Source of the DNA: a virus
Virus record (IMG/VR): IMGVR_UViG_3300034374_007949
Coordinates: 1 to 41,394 of that record
DNA: 41,394 bases
Reading direction: 5' to 3' (one strand)
Shown here one piece after another: positions 7,834-15,093 of the stretch. Every line of letters starts with the position of its first letter. The first letter of the stretch is position 1. Both the position numbers and the translations under genes were made by a program. The notes under the pieces are model-generated. The model searched no databases. It was not told where the DNA came from and saw only the letters and a program-made list of their open reading frames with translations.

Positions 7834-10254
7834 TTAGGAGAACGCATACGGGTTGGTGCCCACTTGTCCGGGGCACAAGTCTCCAGTGATCGGGGCGGGA
7901 CTCAACTTGCGAATCTTTGCATTGCAAGCGATCTCGTCGGCCATTGCTGAAAGCCAGTCCACCTTGAACATCTCGCGCAATTCGCTGTGCAGTTGGCGAT
8001 GCAACCACTCGGCTCGTTCTGGGACTACTGAGAAGCAGTCGTGATTGGTCAGCATCTCAATCCGCTTTGCTTCACCCCCGCAGACAATCGAGTGACAGAA
8101 GGCCGCGTCGAATGAGTGGATGACATTGGCCGTGATTCCCCTGCTGGTTGCCCGCGCGCTGAGCTCCCCCTCCGGGCGCCCCTCCCTTCTCGAGCGCTGC
8201 CTGGGCCTGGCGGTCAGAGCAGTGCCACTGCTCACCGTGTCGCCGAGCTCGGCTGCCAGGCGCATGGGCCAGCCCATGGGCGAGGTCCACTGGATCGGCT
8301 GCTGCTTGCTCACCACCTTTTTGGACACATCGCGCAGCCACTCCTGCAGCACCAGGCATGGCGCAATCTCTGCCTTCAGGGCCTGGCGCATGACGCTTGC
8401 CATGTAGCGCACGGGCGCGAGCACATCTCCTTGCAGCCGCCATAAATCGGCCTGGCCTTTGCGCTCTTCGATGGCGGCGACTAGGCCATCCATTACCGAC
8501 TGATGGCTGGCCCCGTAGATGCTCGTCATCACCGGCCCCTTGGCCAAGGAGCGGTCGATGCCGAAGTCCAGCCAGAACACGGCCTGCCGGGCAGCCACAT
8601 CGCCGGCGGCCTCCACCTCCTGGCGCAGCAGCCAAATCACTCGCTCGGCCACGGCTTGATAGATGTCGCCGCGGGTGCTTCCGATCAAATTGGTGTGCCT
8701 GGCCAGCCGCTGATCACGCAGCAGGGCCGCGGCAATGCCCACCCCGGAGCAGGTCTGATCCAGGCGCACCGGGCAGCCGATCGGCACTGTCGGGTCATGC
8801 AGCCACTGGCGCACAGCCCGCGCCGCCTGCAGCAGTTGCCAGGGATCGTCAGCTCCGCGCCACAACTCAAGCCGGTCCAGCGGCTCCTCGGCGATGGCGG
8901 TCAGCAGGTCGAGGTTTTGCTTGCCCCAGTCGAGGCGCTCGTCCCACTTCGCTTTGCCCAGGCCGTAGTGCCCAGCCGCTGCCTTGAGCAGCCACTCAAA
9001 GCCTGTCTCTCCGCAGGCTTCTCCTTGCAAGGAGACCAGGGCTTTCTCGTGATCCGGCCCCTGGTGGGTGACGTACCTATTGGAGCTGTAGACGCGGCCG
9101 CGAAAGTCCAGGTCGTAGGCAAACCACACCGGCCGGCCATTGATGGCCTCCACTTGCCGCAGCGCCTCCTCGATTTTGAGCCGCGATGCCTTGTTGATGG
9201 TCTCGTCTTTCCAGGCCTCGGCTTTGCGTTTGTGCCACTCAGCCCAGTCCCGCTTGTCAGCCCATGGCTCGGGCTGTGGCGGCACCGCCAGTGGATCGCG
9301 TCGCACCGGAAACAGGTCTCGGATGTTGGCGTCCCACGCCTCGCGCTGCGCGGCCACCATCCATGGGTCGATCACTAGCTGCTGGCACTGAAGGGCATTG
9401 ACCACCCGCAGCTGTGCGCCGATGTCGGCCTGCTCGAGGTAGCCCAGATCCAATGGCCGGCGGCTGGTTACCAGGGGCGAGCGGCTGTCCAGGTGCCCGC
9501 CGCCGTGCAGGCACGGCCATGGCCTGGGCTGCACCAGCATTGGCAGCCGGCGCACAGGCATTGGCCGCGGCGGGTTGGCCTTGATCACGGCCAGCACTTC
9601 CGGCGTGGGCTCAAGCGACGGACTGCGGCGCCCCTGCTGCAGCACCCGCACCAGCCCGGTGTTGGCAACCACCAGATCAAGCAGCAGGCCGCCGACATGA
9701 AAGCGGTCCTGATTGCTCCAGGCCTCTTGGCCCAGCCGCAGCTGATTAAGGGCCCACTCGCCAACGACGTCTTTGCGGCGGCCGGCGGAGCGCTTCTTCA
9801 TCAGCCGCAGCAGATCGCGGTCCTTCGCTTCGATCTTCAGCGCTTTGGCCTCGTCCTCGATCTCGCGTCCGATGGCCAGGGCCACCTCTCTGTAAGAACG
9901 CCGCTGGCTGAGCCGGTCGAGCACCACGCCCAGGGCCAGGGCAGCAATGGGCCGCAGGCCTTTGCCCTTGAAGGTGAGCAGGGCTGGCACGGCGCAGTAG
10001 TGGGGGCCGGCGATCGCCTCGCCCCTGACCAGTCGGCCAAACAGGGCATCGAGGGCATCGCTCACCTGCTCGCCGCACTCCTTGAACAGGGCCCGGCCGT
10101 ATTCAGTGGCAGATTCCCGGCCCGCATCCAAAAGGTTTCTGCGGATGCTCAGCGCACGCTCTTCAGAGGCCTTGCGCTGAGCTAATTCCCGGGCTTTTTC
10201 CTCTGCCAGAGGTGTGGTGGACGAAATGCGGGGTGCATCAGCCACCGTGAACAC
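7834..10254 (-). CDS. Single-subunit DNA-dependent RNA polymerase, T7-like
   Basis: The 806-aa protein (T7: 883) carries all the catalytic signatures. It has a DFRGRVY motif in the palm, DQTCSG with the first metal-binding Asp (about residue 499), and KGPVMTSIY with the O-helix Lys and Tyr eight residues apart (about residue 572). It also has NHDCF with the second His-Asp pair (about residue 738). It ends in YAFS, similar to the FAFA foot of T7 RNAP. It should transcribe middle and late phage genes from phage-specific promoters. The start is GTG at 10254, with no strong ribosome binding site. The N-terminal domain is shorter than in T7. It lies downstream of the integrase and attP candidate, as in integrase-bearing cyanopodoviruses. 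Confidence 0.96.
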   Translation of the reverse strand: MFTVADAPRISSTTPLAEEKARELAQRKASEERALSIRRNLLDAGRESATEYGRALFKECGEQVSDALDALFGRLVRGEAIAGPHYCAVPALLTFKGKGLRPIAALALGVVLDRLSQRRSYREVALAIGREIEDEAKALKIEAKDRDLLRLMKKRSAGRRKDVVGEWALNQLRLGQEAWSNQDRFHVGGLLLDLVVANTGLVRVLQQGRRSPSLEPTPEVLAVIKANPPRPMPVRRLPMLVQPRPWPCLHGGGHLDSRSPLVTSRRPLDLGYLEQADIGAQLRVVNALQCQQLVIDPWMVAAQREAWDANIRDLFPVRRDPLAVPPQPEPWADKRDWAEWHKRKAEAWKDETINKASRLKIEEALRQVEAINGRPVWFAYDLDFRGRVYSSNRYVTHQGPDHEKALVSLQGEACGETGFEWLLKAAAGHYGLGKAKWDERLDWGKQNLDLLTAIAEEPLDRLELWRGADDPWQLLQAARAVRQWLHDPTVPIGCPVRLDQTCSGVGIAAALLRDQRLARHTNLIGSTRGDIYQAVAERVIWLLRQEVEAAGDVAARQAVFWLDFGIDRSLAKGPVMTSIYGASHQSVMDGLVAAIEERKGQADLWRLQGDVLAPVRYMASVMRQALKAEIAPCLVLQEWLRDVSKKVVSKQQPIQWTSPMGWPMRLAAELGDTVSSGTALTARPRQRSRREGRPEGELSARATSRGITANVIHSFDAAFCHSIVCGGEAKRIEMLTNHDCFSVVPERAEWLHRQLHSELREMFKVDWLSAMADEIACNAKIRKLSPAPITGDLCPGQVGTNPYAFS

Positions 10255-10518
10255 TGCGTTTTCCGCAATTTATCCACCACACCCCTGTAGAGCTGGGTTG
10301 TAACGGTGGAATCTCAGTCCTGGCGGATGTTCTGCGGGGGTGCAGAGGTCGAATTGGGATTTTAAGTCCGCTGCGTATGCCAATTCCGCCATGCTCCCGC
10401 GTTCCGCTGGAAGGGATCTCAGGGATTCGGTCGGGTGCGGCGGTTGCATTGTTAAGCATCCAACCGCACCCAATCCGCACCCTGAGCCGGTCCTGCGGAT
10501 GCTGCCCACAGTAGGGGC
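10255..10518. other. Intergenic region holding the attP candidate
   Basis: These 264 bp between the RNAP start and the 63-aa gene hold a tRNA-Leu-like stretch (10338-10398) and no convincing gene. Reading frames through it are short and poorly composed. The region is downstream of the integrase, the usual place for a phage attachment site. Confidence 0.55.
10338..10398 (-). other. attP candidate: internally deleted tRNA-Leu(UAA)-like sequence
   Basis: On the minus strand the run from GGGAGCA at 10398 through a leucine D-arm (GCGGAATTGG) to the anticodon loop CTTAAAA (UAA) matches the 5' half of a bacterial tRNA-Leu(UAA). It then jumps to TTCGA and CCTCTGCACCC, which resemble the T-loop and 3' acceptor. 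GGGAGCA pairs with TGCACCC at 6 of 7 positions. The variable arm and the 5' T-stem are missing, and the total of 61 nt is too short for a leucine tRNA. It is therefore more likely an attachment core copied from a host tRNA gene than a working tRNA. In phage P-SSP7 a tRNA-Leu match also lies downstream of the integrase. Confidence 0.65.
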
Positions 10519-10710
10519 TCAAGCCTTTTGGGTGTCCTGGTACAGATAGCGGCCGCCATTAGCCGGGTCTCTGGTGTAGGTGCAAAAGCTCAGCCCATCA
10601 GGCCCTCGGACTGGCACCTGAAGCAGCGGATAGTCACCGTGCTTCCATCTCAAGACCCTGCCGTCTGCCGGGCCGCCGATCAGCTCGATGAAGCGCTCGG
10701 AGCCGGTCAT
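10519..10710 (-). CDS. Hypothetical small protein (63 aa)
   Basis: The product has an N-terminal IELIGGPADG segment, a motif I associate with small phage proteins of unknown role, followed by a strand-rich aromatic region. It starts 3 bp after the integrase stop, so it is probably translated with it. An excisionase role would suit the position, but the sequence lacks an obvious helix-turn-helix and I do not assign it. Confidence 0.6.
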   Translation of the reverse strand: MTGSERFIELIGGPADGRVLRWKHGDYPLLQVPVRGPDGLSFCTYTRDPANGGRYLYQDTQKA

Positions 10711-10713
10711 GAC

Positions 10714-11706
10714 TCAAGCCTCGATCGCAGCCGTGCACGCCGTGAGGTGATGCGTCTGCAGGTGCATGTAGCGCTGGACGGCGGCGAGGGTCTTCCAGCC
10801 CCCGAAGGCTTGGATCTGCTGGAGGGGCACGCCGGCCTGGGCCATGCGAGTGGCGCCGGTGTGGCGTGTGCAGTGAATCGTGAGCTGCTTGTCGTCCTGA
10901 AGGCCGAGCTTCCCCTTCACTCGATCGAACAGATCACGAGCCCTCCAGTAGGGGTAGCCCCAGATCCGCTGCCGGGGCACGGCCGGCACATAGGGCTCAA
11001 TGATGCTCCGGGCCTTGGGGCCCAGGGCGATGGTGCGGGGGCTGCCGTTTTTGGTCTTCCAGAACGTGATCAGCCCCCGCTCGAGGTCGACGTCCTCACC
11101 GCGCAGCCGCTCCACTTCAGACCAGCGCGCGCAGGTGAGGGTGAGAAACACCAGCATGTCGGCGAACTCGGGTTCACCCAGCTCCCGCAGGACGTGGCAC
11201 ATCGCCTCGAGCTCTCGCTTTGAAATCACCCGGTCCTTGGTGTTGTGGACCTTGAGCTGTTTGGGGATTGGCGGGATGTGCTCGATGTAGCCGTGCAGGG
11301 CCGCATCGTCGAGCATGGCCCGCAGGCAGCTCACTTTTTTGTTGACGGTGGTGGGCTGATTGCCGGTCTCGAGGAGGTATTGCCGCCAGCGCTCGATCTC
11401 AGGCGCGCCCAGGGAGCCCAGCTGAACAGAGGCACCGAAGAAGTCGATCGCGTGCTGGCTGTAGATCGACGCGGTGCGCTCCCAGGCCAGGCCTTTCCAC
11501 CTGATGCGCATCGAGAGCTCTCGCGCCTCCTTGATGGTGATGCCGGGGCCGCTGCTGCGGTTACTGGCTGGCCGGGCTGCGACCTGCTCGAGGAGTTCTT
11601 TGTGCCTTTCGAGCGCCTCGGCCTTGGTCTTGGTCTTACGGGTGCGGCGGACGCCGTCGACAGTCACGTCGGCGATCCATCCGCCCGCGATCTTGCGGAC
11701 TGCCAT
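10714..11706 (-). CDS. int: Tyrosine recombinase / phage integrase
   Basis: The 330-aa protein has an arm-type N-terminal domain, a SAM-like core-binding domain (about residues 55-145) and a C-terminal catalytic domain. The catalytic residues are visible: Arg in CARWSEVERL (about 193), Lys in FWKTKNGS, HCTRH (about 280), GGW, and the nucleophilic Tyr in VQRYMHL (about 312). It would join attP to a host attB, probably in a tRNA-Leu gene, given the tRNA-like sequence 0.3 kb downstream. The start ATG 11706 has the repeated GACCAACCACC element 12 nt upstream instead of a Shine-Dalgarno sequence. It implies that the phage can integrate, or descends from one that could. Confidence 0.95.
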   Translation of the reverse strand: MAVRKIAGGWIADVTVDGVRRTRKTKTKAEALERHKELLEQVAARPASNRSSGPGITIKEARELSMRIRWKGLAWERTASIYSQHAIDFFGASVQLGSLGAPEIERWRQYLLETGNQPTTVNKKVSCLRAMLDDAALHGYIEHIPPIPKQLKVHNTKDRVISKRELEAMCHVLRELGEPEFADMLVFLTLTCARWSEVERLRGEDVDLERGLITFWKTKNGSPRTIALGPKARSIIEPYVPAVPRQRIWGYPYWRARDLFDRVKGKLGLQDDKQLTIHCTRHTGATRMAQAGVPLQQIQAFGGWKTLAAVQRYMHLQTHHLTACTAAIEA

Positions 11707-11718
11707 GAGTCGGTGGGT

Positions 11719-11729
11719 GGTGGTTGGTC
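11719..11729 (-). promoter_or_regulatory. GACCAACCACC leader element, copy 1 (integrase)
   Basis: On the minus strand GACCAACCACC ends 12 nt before the integrase ATG. The same 11-mer precedes three other early genes at 11-12 nt. The start has no Shine-Dalgarno sequence, so the element may set translation or mark a transcription start. Confidence 0.5.
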
Positions 11730-12045
11730 ACAGGGCCCGCAGCTGATTGATCAGGTGCTTGCCCTTGGTGCTGATGCGCACCAGCAGGCGACGGCCATCG
11801 GCGGGATCCTTGAAGGTCTCCACCAGGCCGAAGCCTGTGCGCCCGTCCTCGCGGAGTTCGGAGAGCGCTTGAACGTTGCGGGACACGGAGGCGTTGGTCG
11901 TTACCAGCCGCTCCTCGAGTTCCTTGTATTCGATCGGCCCGTGTTGGGCGATCTCGAGGAAAAACCGGATGCGATGCGCCGGCAGTTGAGCAGGGTCCAG
12001 AGTCTTAAAAACGTCAAGAGCCCGCGCCAGTTGATCCAGATCCAA
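11728..12045 (-). CDS. MarR-like winged-helix transcriptional regulator
   Basis: The 105-aa product has the layout of a MarR-type winged helix. A helical start is followed by a recognition region with TTNASVSRNVQAL (about residues 50-62) and a wing around DGRTGFGLVETFKDPADGRRLLVRIS. The frame is closed upstream by a stop within the CCTAGG element, so TTG 12045 is the only usable start. MarR-type genes occur in early regions of cyanopodoviruses. Together with the neighbouring 125-aa protein and the RHH protein it could control early genes or lysogeny. Its targets are unknown. Confidence 0.75.
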   Translation of the reverse strand: MDLDQLARALDVFKTLDPAQLPAHRIRFFLEIAQHGPIEYKELEERLVTTNASVSRNVQALSELREDGRTGFGLVETFKDPADGRRLLVRISTKGKHLINQLRAL

Positions 12046-12053
12046 GGGCCTGG

Positions 12054-12075
12054 GTCTCGTAGGTGACTCCTAGGA
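12054..12075 (-). promoter_or_regulatory. Candidate phage-RNAP promoter or operator (CCTAGG element)
   Basis: The minus strand reads CCTAGGAGTCACCTACGAG here, an imperfect inverted repeat very similar to the element before the SSB gene. It lies 8 bp upstream of the TTG start of the MarR-like gene, inside a 139-bp gap between two winged-helix genes. It could be a promoter or an autoregulatory operator of the MarR-like protein. Confidence 0.4.
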
Positions 12076-12184
12076 CTCTCGCACAAGTGGAGAGAAACCG
12101 TGGCCCGGTCTGCGATCTGCTCCCCATAGGCCGCAAGGTGCTGCCACGTTTGGGTTTTGGGGATTTCCATCGATAGAAGTAAAA

Positions 12185-12562
12185 CTAGCCGCACAGTCGA
12201 TGGTCTCCAGGGCTGTGGATGGGTGCAAATGTACTATCCAAAAGCTCTAACGCTTCATCTGTCAGCTGAAGCCGATAGCCCCGGCGGTGCGGGTGGCTGC
12301 TAACTGTCACCAGGCCGATGCGGCTTTCGACCCAGCGCCCACCTTCCAGCCGCCCCCGCCCCCGCAGCAGGGACAGGGTGCGGCTGGCCTGGCCACTGCT
12401 TAGGCCCATGTGGGCCTGCAGCTCGGGCATGTTGTCGATCCCGGAGGCGATCCACATCAAGGCCTCAGCGGCCACCAGCGGGATTCCGGCATCGAAACGG
12501 GAGCGAACCGACGCCTTGCGCAGTCCGCCCAGTAGCCCGGCAACGGATTGGAGGGAGCTCAT
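12185..12562 (-). CDS. Second winged-helix (MarR-like) regulator candidate
   Basis: The 125-aa protein has an N-terminal helical segment and a helix-turn-helix with LQAHMGLSSGQASRTLSLL (about residues 48-66). A wing with RGRGRLEGGRWVE follows, and then an Arg-rich strand. It starts with a 4-bp overlap with the upstream membrane-protein gene. With the MarR-like gene downstream it forms a tandem pair of winged-helix proteins, perhaps paralogues that have diverged. A regulator role is inferred from the fold pattern. Confidence 0.65.
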   Translation of the reverse strand: MSSLQSVAGLLGGLRKASVRSRFDAGIPLVAAEALMWIASGIDNMPELQAHMGLSSGQASRTLSLLRGRGRLEGGRWVESRIGLVTVSSHPHRRGYRLQLTDEALELLDSTFAPIHSPGDHRLCG

Positions 12563-12867
12563 CGCTGGCTCCCCCTTGCTGCGGGCCTGGCCAACCCCTG
12601 GAGCACCCGGGCGCGATTGGCTGGGGTGTCAGCCAGCTTGTGGGCTACCAGGTGGTAGGTGATCAGCTGATTGATGCGGGCTTGTTCTTTCTGGCGTTGG
12701 CGCTGCTCTTCCTGCTTGCGACTGGGGTGTCGCGCGATCTGCCAGATCACGATCGCCGGAATCAGCACGTAGCCGACCAGGGGCAGCACGGCTAGGGAGA
12801 GCAGGGCGCCGGCGGGCGCCAGCACGATGGCCACGCCCACAGCCAGGCGCTTGAGGTTGCGCTTCAT
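12559..12867 (-). CDS. Small membrane protein (102 aa)
   Basis: Residues about 8-45 form one long or two closely spaced hydrophobic segments (AIVLAPAGALLSLAVLPLVGYVLIPAIVIW). A strongly charged, Gln/Arg/Glu-rich helix follows. The product is predicted to sit in the inner membrane with a cytoplasmic basic tail. An early-expressed membrane protein could act in superinfection exclusion or membrane takeover, but nothing specific can be assigned. It is coupled to both neighbours by 4-bp overlaps. Confidence 0.6.
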   Translation of the reverse strand: MKRNLKRLAVGVAIVLAPAGALLSLAVLPLVGYVLIPAIVIWQIARHPSRKQEEQRQRQKEQARINQLITYHLVAHKLADTPANRARVLQGLARPAARGSQR

Positions 12868-13139
12868 GCGGCAACCTCCTGCACTTGAGCGTTGCGCACC
12901 TTCACCAGCGCGCCATTGGCGACCCGGAGGGCGTCTTGGGTGACGGTCCAGCTGTCGTCACCGGGTGGCAGGGCCTGGACCTGGACCTCGAGGAGCTCGT
13001 GCAATAGGTGGGCCCTGGGGCGCAGCAGCGCCTCGAGCAGCCGGGCCTCCTTGCGAGTGATCGTCAGATGTAGGGGCATGGGTTTAGCGGCGCTGTGCTG
13101 CGGGGGTGTGGTGATCTTCGTGGTTGTATCGCTTTTCAT
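12864..13139 (-). CDS. Hypothetical protein (91 aa), early operon
   Basis: A Thr/Lys/Pro-rich N-terminus (residues 1-25) leads into a predicted helical and Leu-rich body. No domain is recognised. Its ATG overlaps the RHH stop codon, and its own stop overlaps the next start, which supports a coupled operon. Confidence 0.55.
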   Translation of the reverse strand: MKSDTTTKITTPPQHSAAKPMPLHLTITRKEARLLEALLRPRAHLLHELLEVQVQALPPGDDSWTVTQDALRVANGALVKVRNAQVQEVAA

Positions 13140-13306
13140 CCCTTGAACTCCTCGAGGGCACGCTCGAGCAGGTAGGCGGAGAAGTTGGACATGCTCCGTC
13201 CTTGCTCAGTGGCGTGGCTTTCGATGCGCTCAAAGGTCGACCAGGGGACGGTGATGGTCATGCGCTGCGGCTTCTTCTGTTGGCCGCGGCGAAATGAGTT
13301 GGTCAT
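13136..13306 (-). CDS. Ribbon-helix-helix (CopG/Arc-like) DNA-binding protein, 56 aa
   Basis: ATG at 13306 opens a 56-aa frame ending in an ATGA overlap with the next gene. After a basic N-terminal arm, QRMTITVPWSTFERIE gives the beta-strand and first helix, and SMSNFSAYLLERALEEF gives the second helix of a ribbon-helix-helix fold. Such dimers bind palindromic operators. The palindromic CCTAGG and CTACAG sites are possible targets, but this is speculation. GACCAACCACC lies 11 nt before the start. It is a candidate early regulator in an operon that also encodes two winged-helix proteins and an integrase. Confidence 0.75.
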   Translation of the reverse strand: MTNSFRRGQQKKPQRMTITVPWSTFERIESHATEQGRSMSNFSAYLLERALEEFKG

Positions 13307-13317
13307 GGTGTTGTGGT

Positions 13318-13328
13318 GGTGGTTGGTC
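13318..13328 (-). promoter_or_regulatory. GACCAACCACC leader element, copy 2 (RHH gene)
   Basis: This is an exact copy of the 11-mer, 11 nt before the RHH start codon. It is followed by an ACC-rich spacer and ATGACC. No Shine-Dalgarno sequence is present. Confidence 0.5.
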
Positions 13329-13375
13329 GCTGGTTGAACCCAGCAGGGAAGGGGCGAACCCCCTCCGGGCTGAGA

Positions 13376-13858
13376 TCAGCAGCCGGCGCGGCGGCAGATG
13401 GCCGCGGCCGATTCCGCTGGGGCGTCGAACGCCATGCACGCCTGGAACAGCTCGCCGTGACTGGTGTCCTCGTGCTCGTTGAGCTCGTAGAAGCTGTCAC
13501 CCACCCGCACGTAGAACGTGGCGATGGTTCCGGTGATGCGCTCGGACATGCGGAAGCTGGCGTAGCCCACTCCGCGGATCCAGCGCTCAGGCGGCAGGCA
13601 GTTCAGCGCCTCCTCGTAGCGCTCCTGGCTGATCCGGTGAGGCCCGGTGCAATAGCGCTGGCGGTCGCTCTCGATTTGCAGGTCGAGGGCTTCGATGGTG
13701 GGCAAGGCGTAAGCCTGCTGGCTCACCTGCCCCTGGGCCTGCAGCTCCTCGAGGGTCTCCCCTCCCCAGATGCTGCGCCCGTCACGGTTCAGAAAGGTGT
13801 AGATCCGGCCGGTGGTGGGATCCCATACGGCGGGCGTGCTGTTGGTGAATTGGGTCAT
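13376..13858 (-). CDS. Hypothetical protein (160 aa), early operon
   Basis: The product has no membrane segment. Its centre holds a Trp/Gly/Arg-rich segment (WIRGVGYASFRMSERITG, about residues 92-110) followed by strands ending YVRVGDSFYELNE. This reminds me of small domains of unknown function found in phages and plasmids, but I cannot name it. GACCAACCACC lies 11 nt upstream of the ATG. It is separated from the RHH gene by a 69-bp leader. Confidence 0.6.
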   Translation of the reverse strand: MTQFTNSTPAVWDPTTGRIYTFLNRDGRSIWGGETLEELQAQGQVSQQAYALPTIEALDLQIESDRQRYCTGPHRISQERYEEALNCLPPERWIRGVGYASFRMSERITGTIATFYVRVGDSFYELNEHEDTSHGELFQACMAFDAPAESAAAICRRAGC

Positions 13859-13869
13859 TGGTCAGTGGT

Positions 13870-13880
13870 GGTGGTTGGTC
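13870..13880 (-). promoter_or_regulatory. GACCAACCACC leader element, copy 3
   Basis: This is an exact 11-mer, 11 nt before the start codon of the 160-aa gene. As at the RHH gene, it continues with repeated CCACCAC and the gene begins ATGACC. Confidence 0.5.
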
Positions 13881-13927
13881 GGTGAGCGCCAGGGCCAGCC
13901 CCAGCGCCAGTGATGCCAGCGCCGGCT

Positions 13928-14218
13928 TTAGTAGCCGAGCCAGGTCAGCGCCTGGCCCGCGTGGCAGCGGTGCAATACGGGCAGGTCTTGATTCACCTGC
14001 TCCACCAGCTGCAGCCGGTACTCCTCCAGATCAGCCCCGTGTGCCCTGAACAGGGCCTCCAGGTCGATTGGGGCCAGGCGGCAGTTGTCGTCAGCTGCCC
14101 AGATCACTGAGCGCTCGTAGGTGTCGTCCGCGTAGGACTCCAGCCAGTCGTAGCGGTCCCACCCGATCAGGTCGGGCGGAACGACGCAGCACACGGCAGG
14201 CGCGGTGGCGTTGGTCAT
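13928..14218 (-). CDS. Hypothetical protein (96 aa), first gene of the leftward early operon
   Basis: This acidic, Trp/Tyr/Asp-rich soluble protein has no recognised domain. Small acidic proteins at the start of T7-like early regions often inhibit host enzymes, but nothing here identifies a target. It begins MTN, like the RHH protein, and is preceded by GACCAACCACC at 12 nt. It is the first gene after the large divergent intergenic region. Confidence 0.55.
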   Translation of the reverse strand: MTNATAPAVCCVVPPDLIGWDRYDWLESYADDTYERSVIWAADDNCRLAPIDLEALFRAHGADLEEYRLQLVEQVNQDLPVLHRCHAGQALTWLGY

Positions 14219-14230
14219 TTGCTTGGGTGC

Positions 14231-14241
14231 GGTGGTTGGTC
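14231..14241 (-). promoter_or_regulatory. GACCAACCACC leader element, copy 4
   Basis: This is an exact 11-mer, 12 nt before the ATG of the first early gene. It is at the edge of the large intergenic region, so any early promoter must lie at or beyond it. Confidence 0.5.
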
Positions 14242-14518
14242 AGACCGCCGCAGTGCTCTGCAGCCCCGCAGCGATCTGCACTCATCCTGGCCGTTGCTCT
14301 CCAGGGGCGGAGCAGGCGCGGGTGGCGTACCTGCCTATCTGTAACAATTCTTCACAGGGCCATGGGTATCAGGCCCCGGCCCTGGCAGGTGCCACCCCGC
14401 TGCAGCCCTGGCGGAGAGCCCACCCAGGCCCCCAGCGGATGTGCAATCCGCATCGGCGCCAGCCACCGCAGGCGATCACGCCGACCGGATGCGGGCCAGC
14501 CAGCACCACGCCCACCAG

Positions 14519-14561
14519 GGGCAGCCCGGGCCAGCACCAGCGCCGCCGGCCTGGGCTGCCC
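14519..14561. repeat. Large GC-rich inverted repeat (14-bp arms)
   Basis: GGGCAGCCCGGGCC (14519-14532) pairs with GGCCTGGGCTGCCC (14548-14561) with one G-T type mismatch across a 15-nt loop. No T-run follows on either strand, so it is not a standard terminator. It may be a structural or protein-binding element near the genome ends. Confidence 0.55.
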
Positions 14562-14866
14562 AGCAGGGAAAAGAGCAGGGGGTACAGGGGGGGAAGCTGC
14601 GACCGCGTACGTAGAGCACCCCGCCACATCACGCGACCCCAAAACCGGCCCCCAGACGGGGCAGGAACGCCCCCGTTTTGTCCCGGGGCTGTAGGTGGGT
14701 CCAGGTCGGGTGAGATGCCCCTTCTTGCCCCGTCCTGCGAACTATCCGGTCATTCCGGATTGCTGAGTGTGCCCCATCCCCGGGAGCGTCCCCGTTGTGG
14801 GAGCGAAGCAGGGATCTGCTGCTGCTTGTCAGAGAGGGGACCGTACGGGGGATGGGGCTGTTGGGG

Positions 14867-14926
14867 TTACTTGCCTTTCTTTCCGCCGCCGCCTTTGCAG
14901 CCTTTGCCGCGAGGTTTGTTGAGCAT
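14867..14926 (-). CDS. Possible 19-aa Lys/Gly-rich peptide
   Basis: ATG 14926 opens a 20-codon frame, TAA included, in which most residues are Lys or Gly. The composition is so biased that it could be a genuine tiny basic protein, but length alone makes chance likely. No ribosome binding site is obvious. Confidence 0.2.
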   Translation of the reverse strand: MLNKPRGKGCKGGGGKKGK

Positions 14927-15093
14927 GGTTTCGACCTACCCGGAAGATATCCAGATGGAAACCCAAAAATCGCTAGTGGGTGACTTTGGTCTGCGGGGGT
15001 GGAGTCATAATTGACTTAGATTCGTCCCTGCGAGATCCCTTCCAGCCACAGGGTCGTGTCCTGAGGCTGGGATTACGGGATCACGCCAGTGTT

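Larger units (their letters stand above)
14242..15093. other. Divergent 0.85-kb region without a confident gene; probable site of genome ends
   Basis: The leftward early operon and the rightward module both point away from this stretch. In T7-like phages the corresponding place, between the terminase end and the early end, carries the direct terminal repeats and the early host-type promoters. I see a 14-bp-arm hairpin at 14519-14561 and a weaker stem with four T (14656-14679). A 19-aa Lys/Gly-rich minus frame lies at 14867-14926, overlapped by a plus frame (14852-14983) with one hydrophobic segment. Neither frame is convincing. No consensus -35/-10 pair stands out. Confidence 0.5.

Noticed and set aside
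10338-10398. Functional tRNA-Leu gene
   Set aside because: Only 61 nt, anticodon stem pairs at three positions, and the variable arm and 5' side of the T-stem are missing. It is better explained as an attachment-site remnant.
14656-14679. Rho-independent terminator (ACGGGG stem, CCCCGT, short T-run)
   Set aside because: Stem of 6 bp with only four T before G, and no gene upstream on that strand needing termination.
14795-14983. Plus-strand 62-codon frame with a hydrophobic stretch
   Set aside because: No good ribosome binding site, antisense to an equally weak minus frame, and composition looks like GC-rich non-coding DNA.
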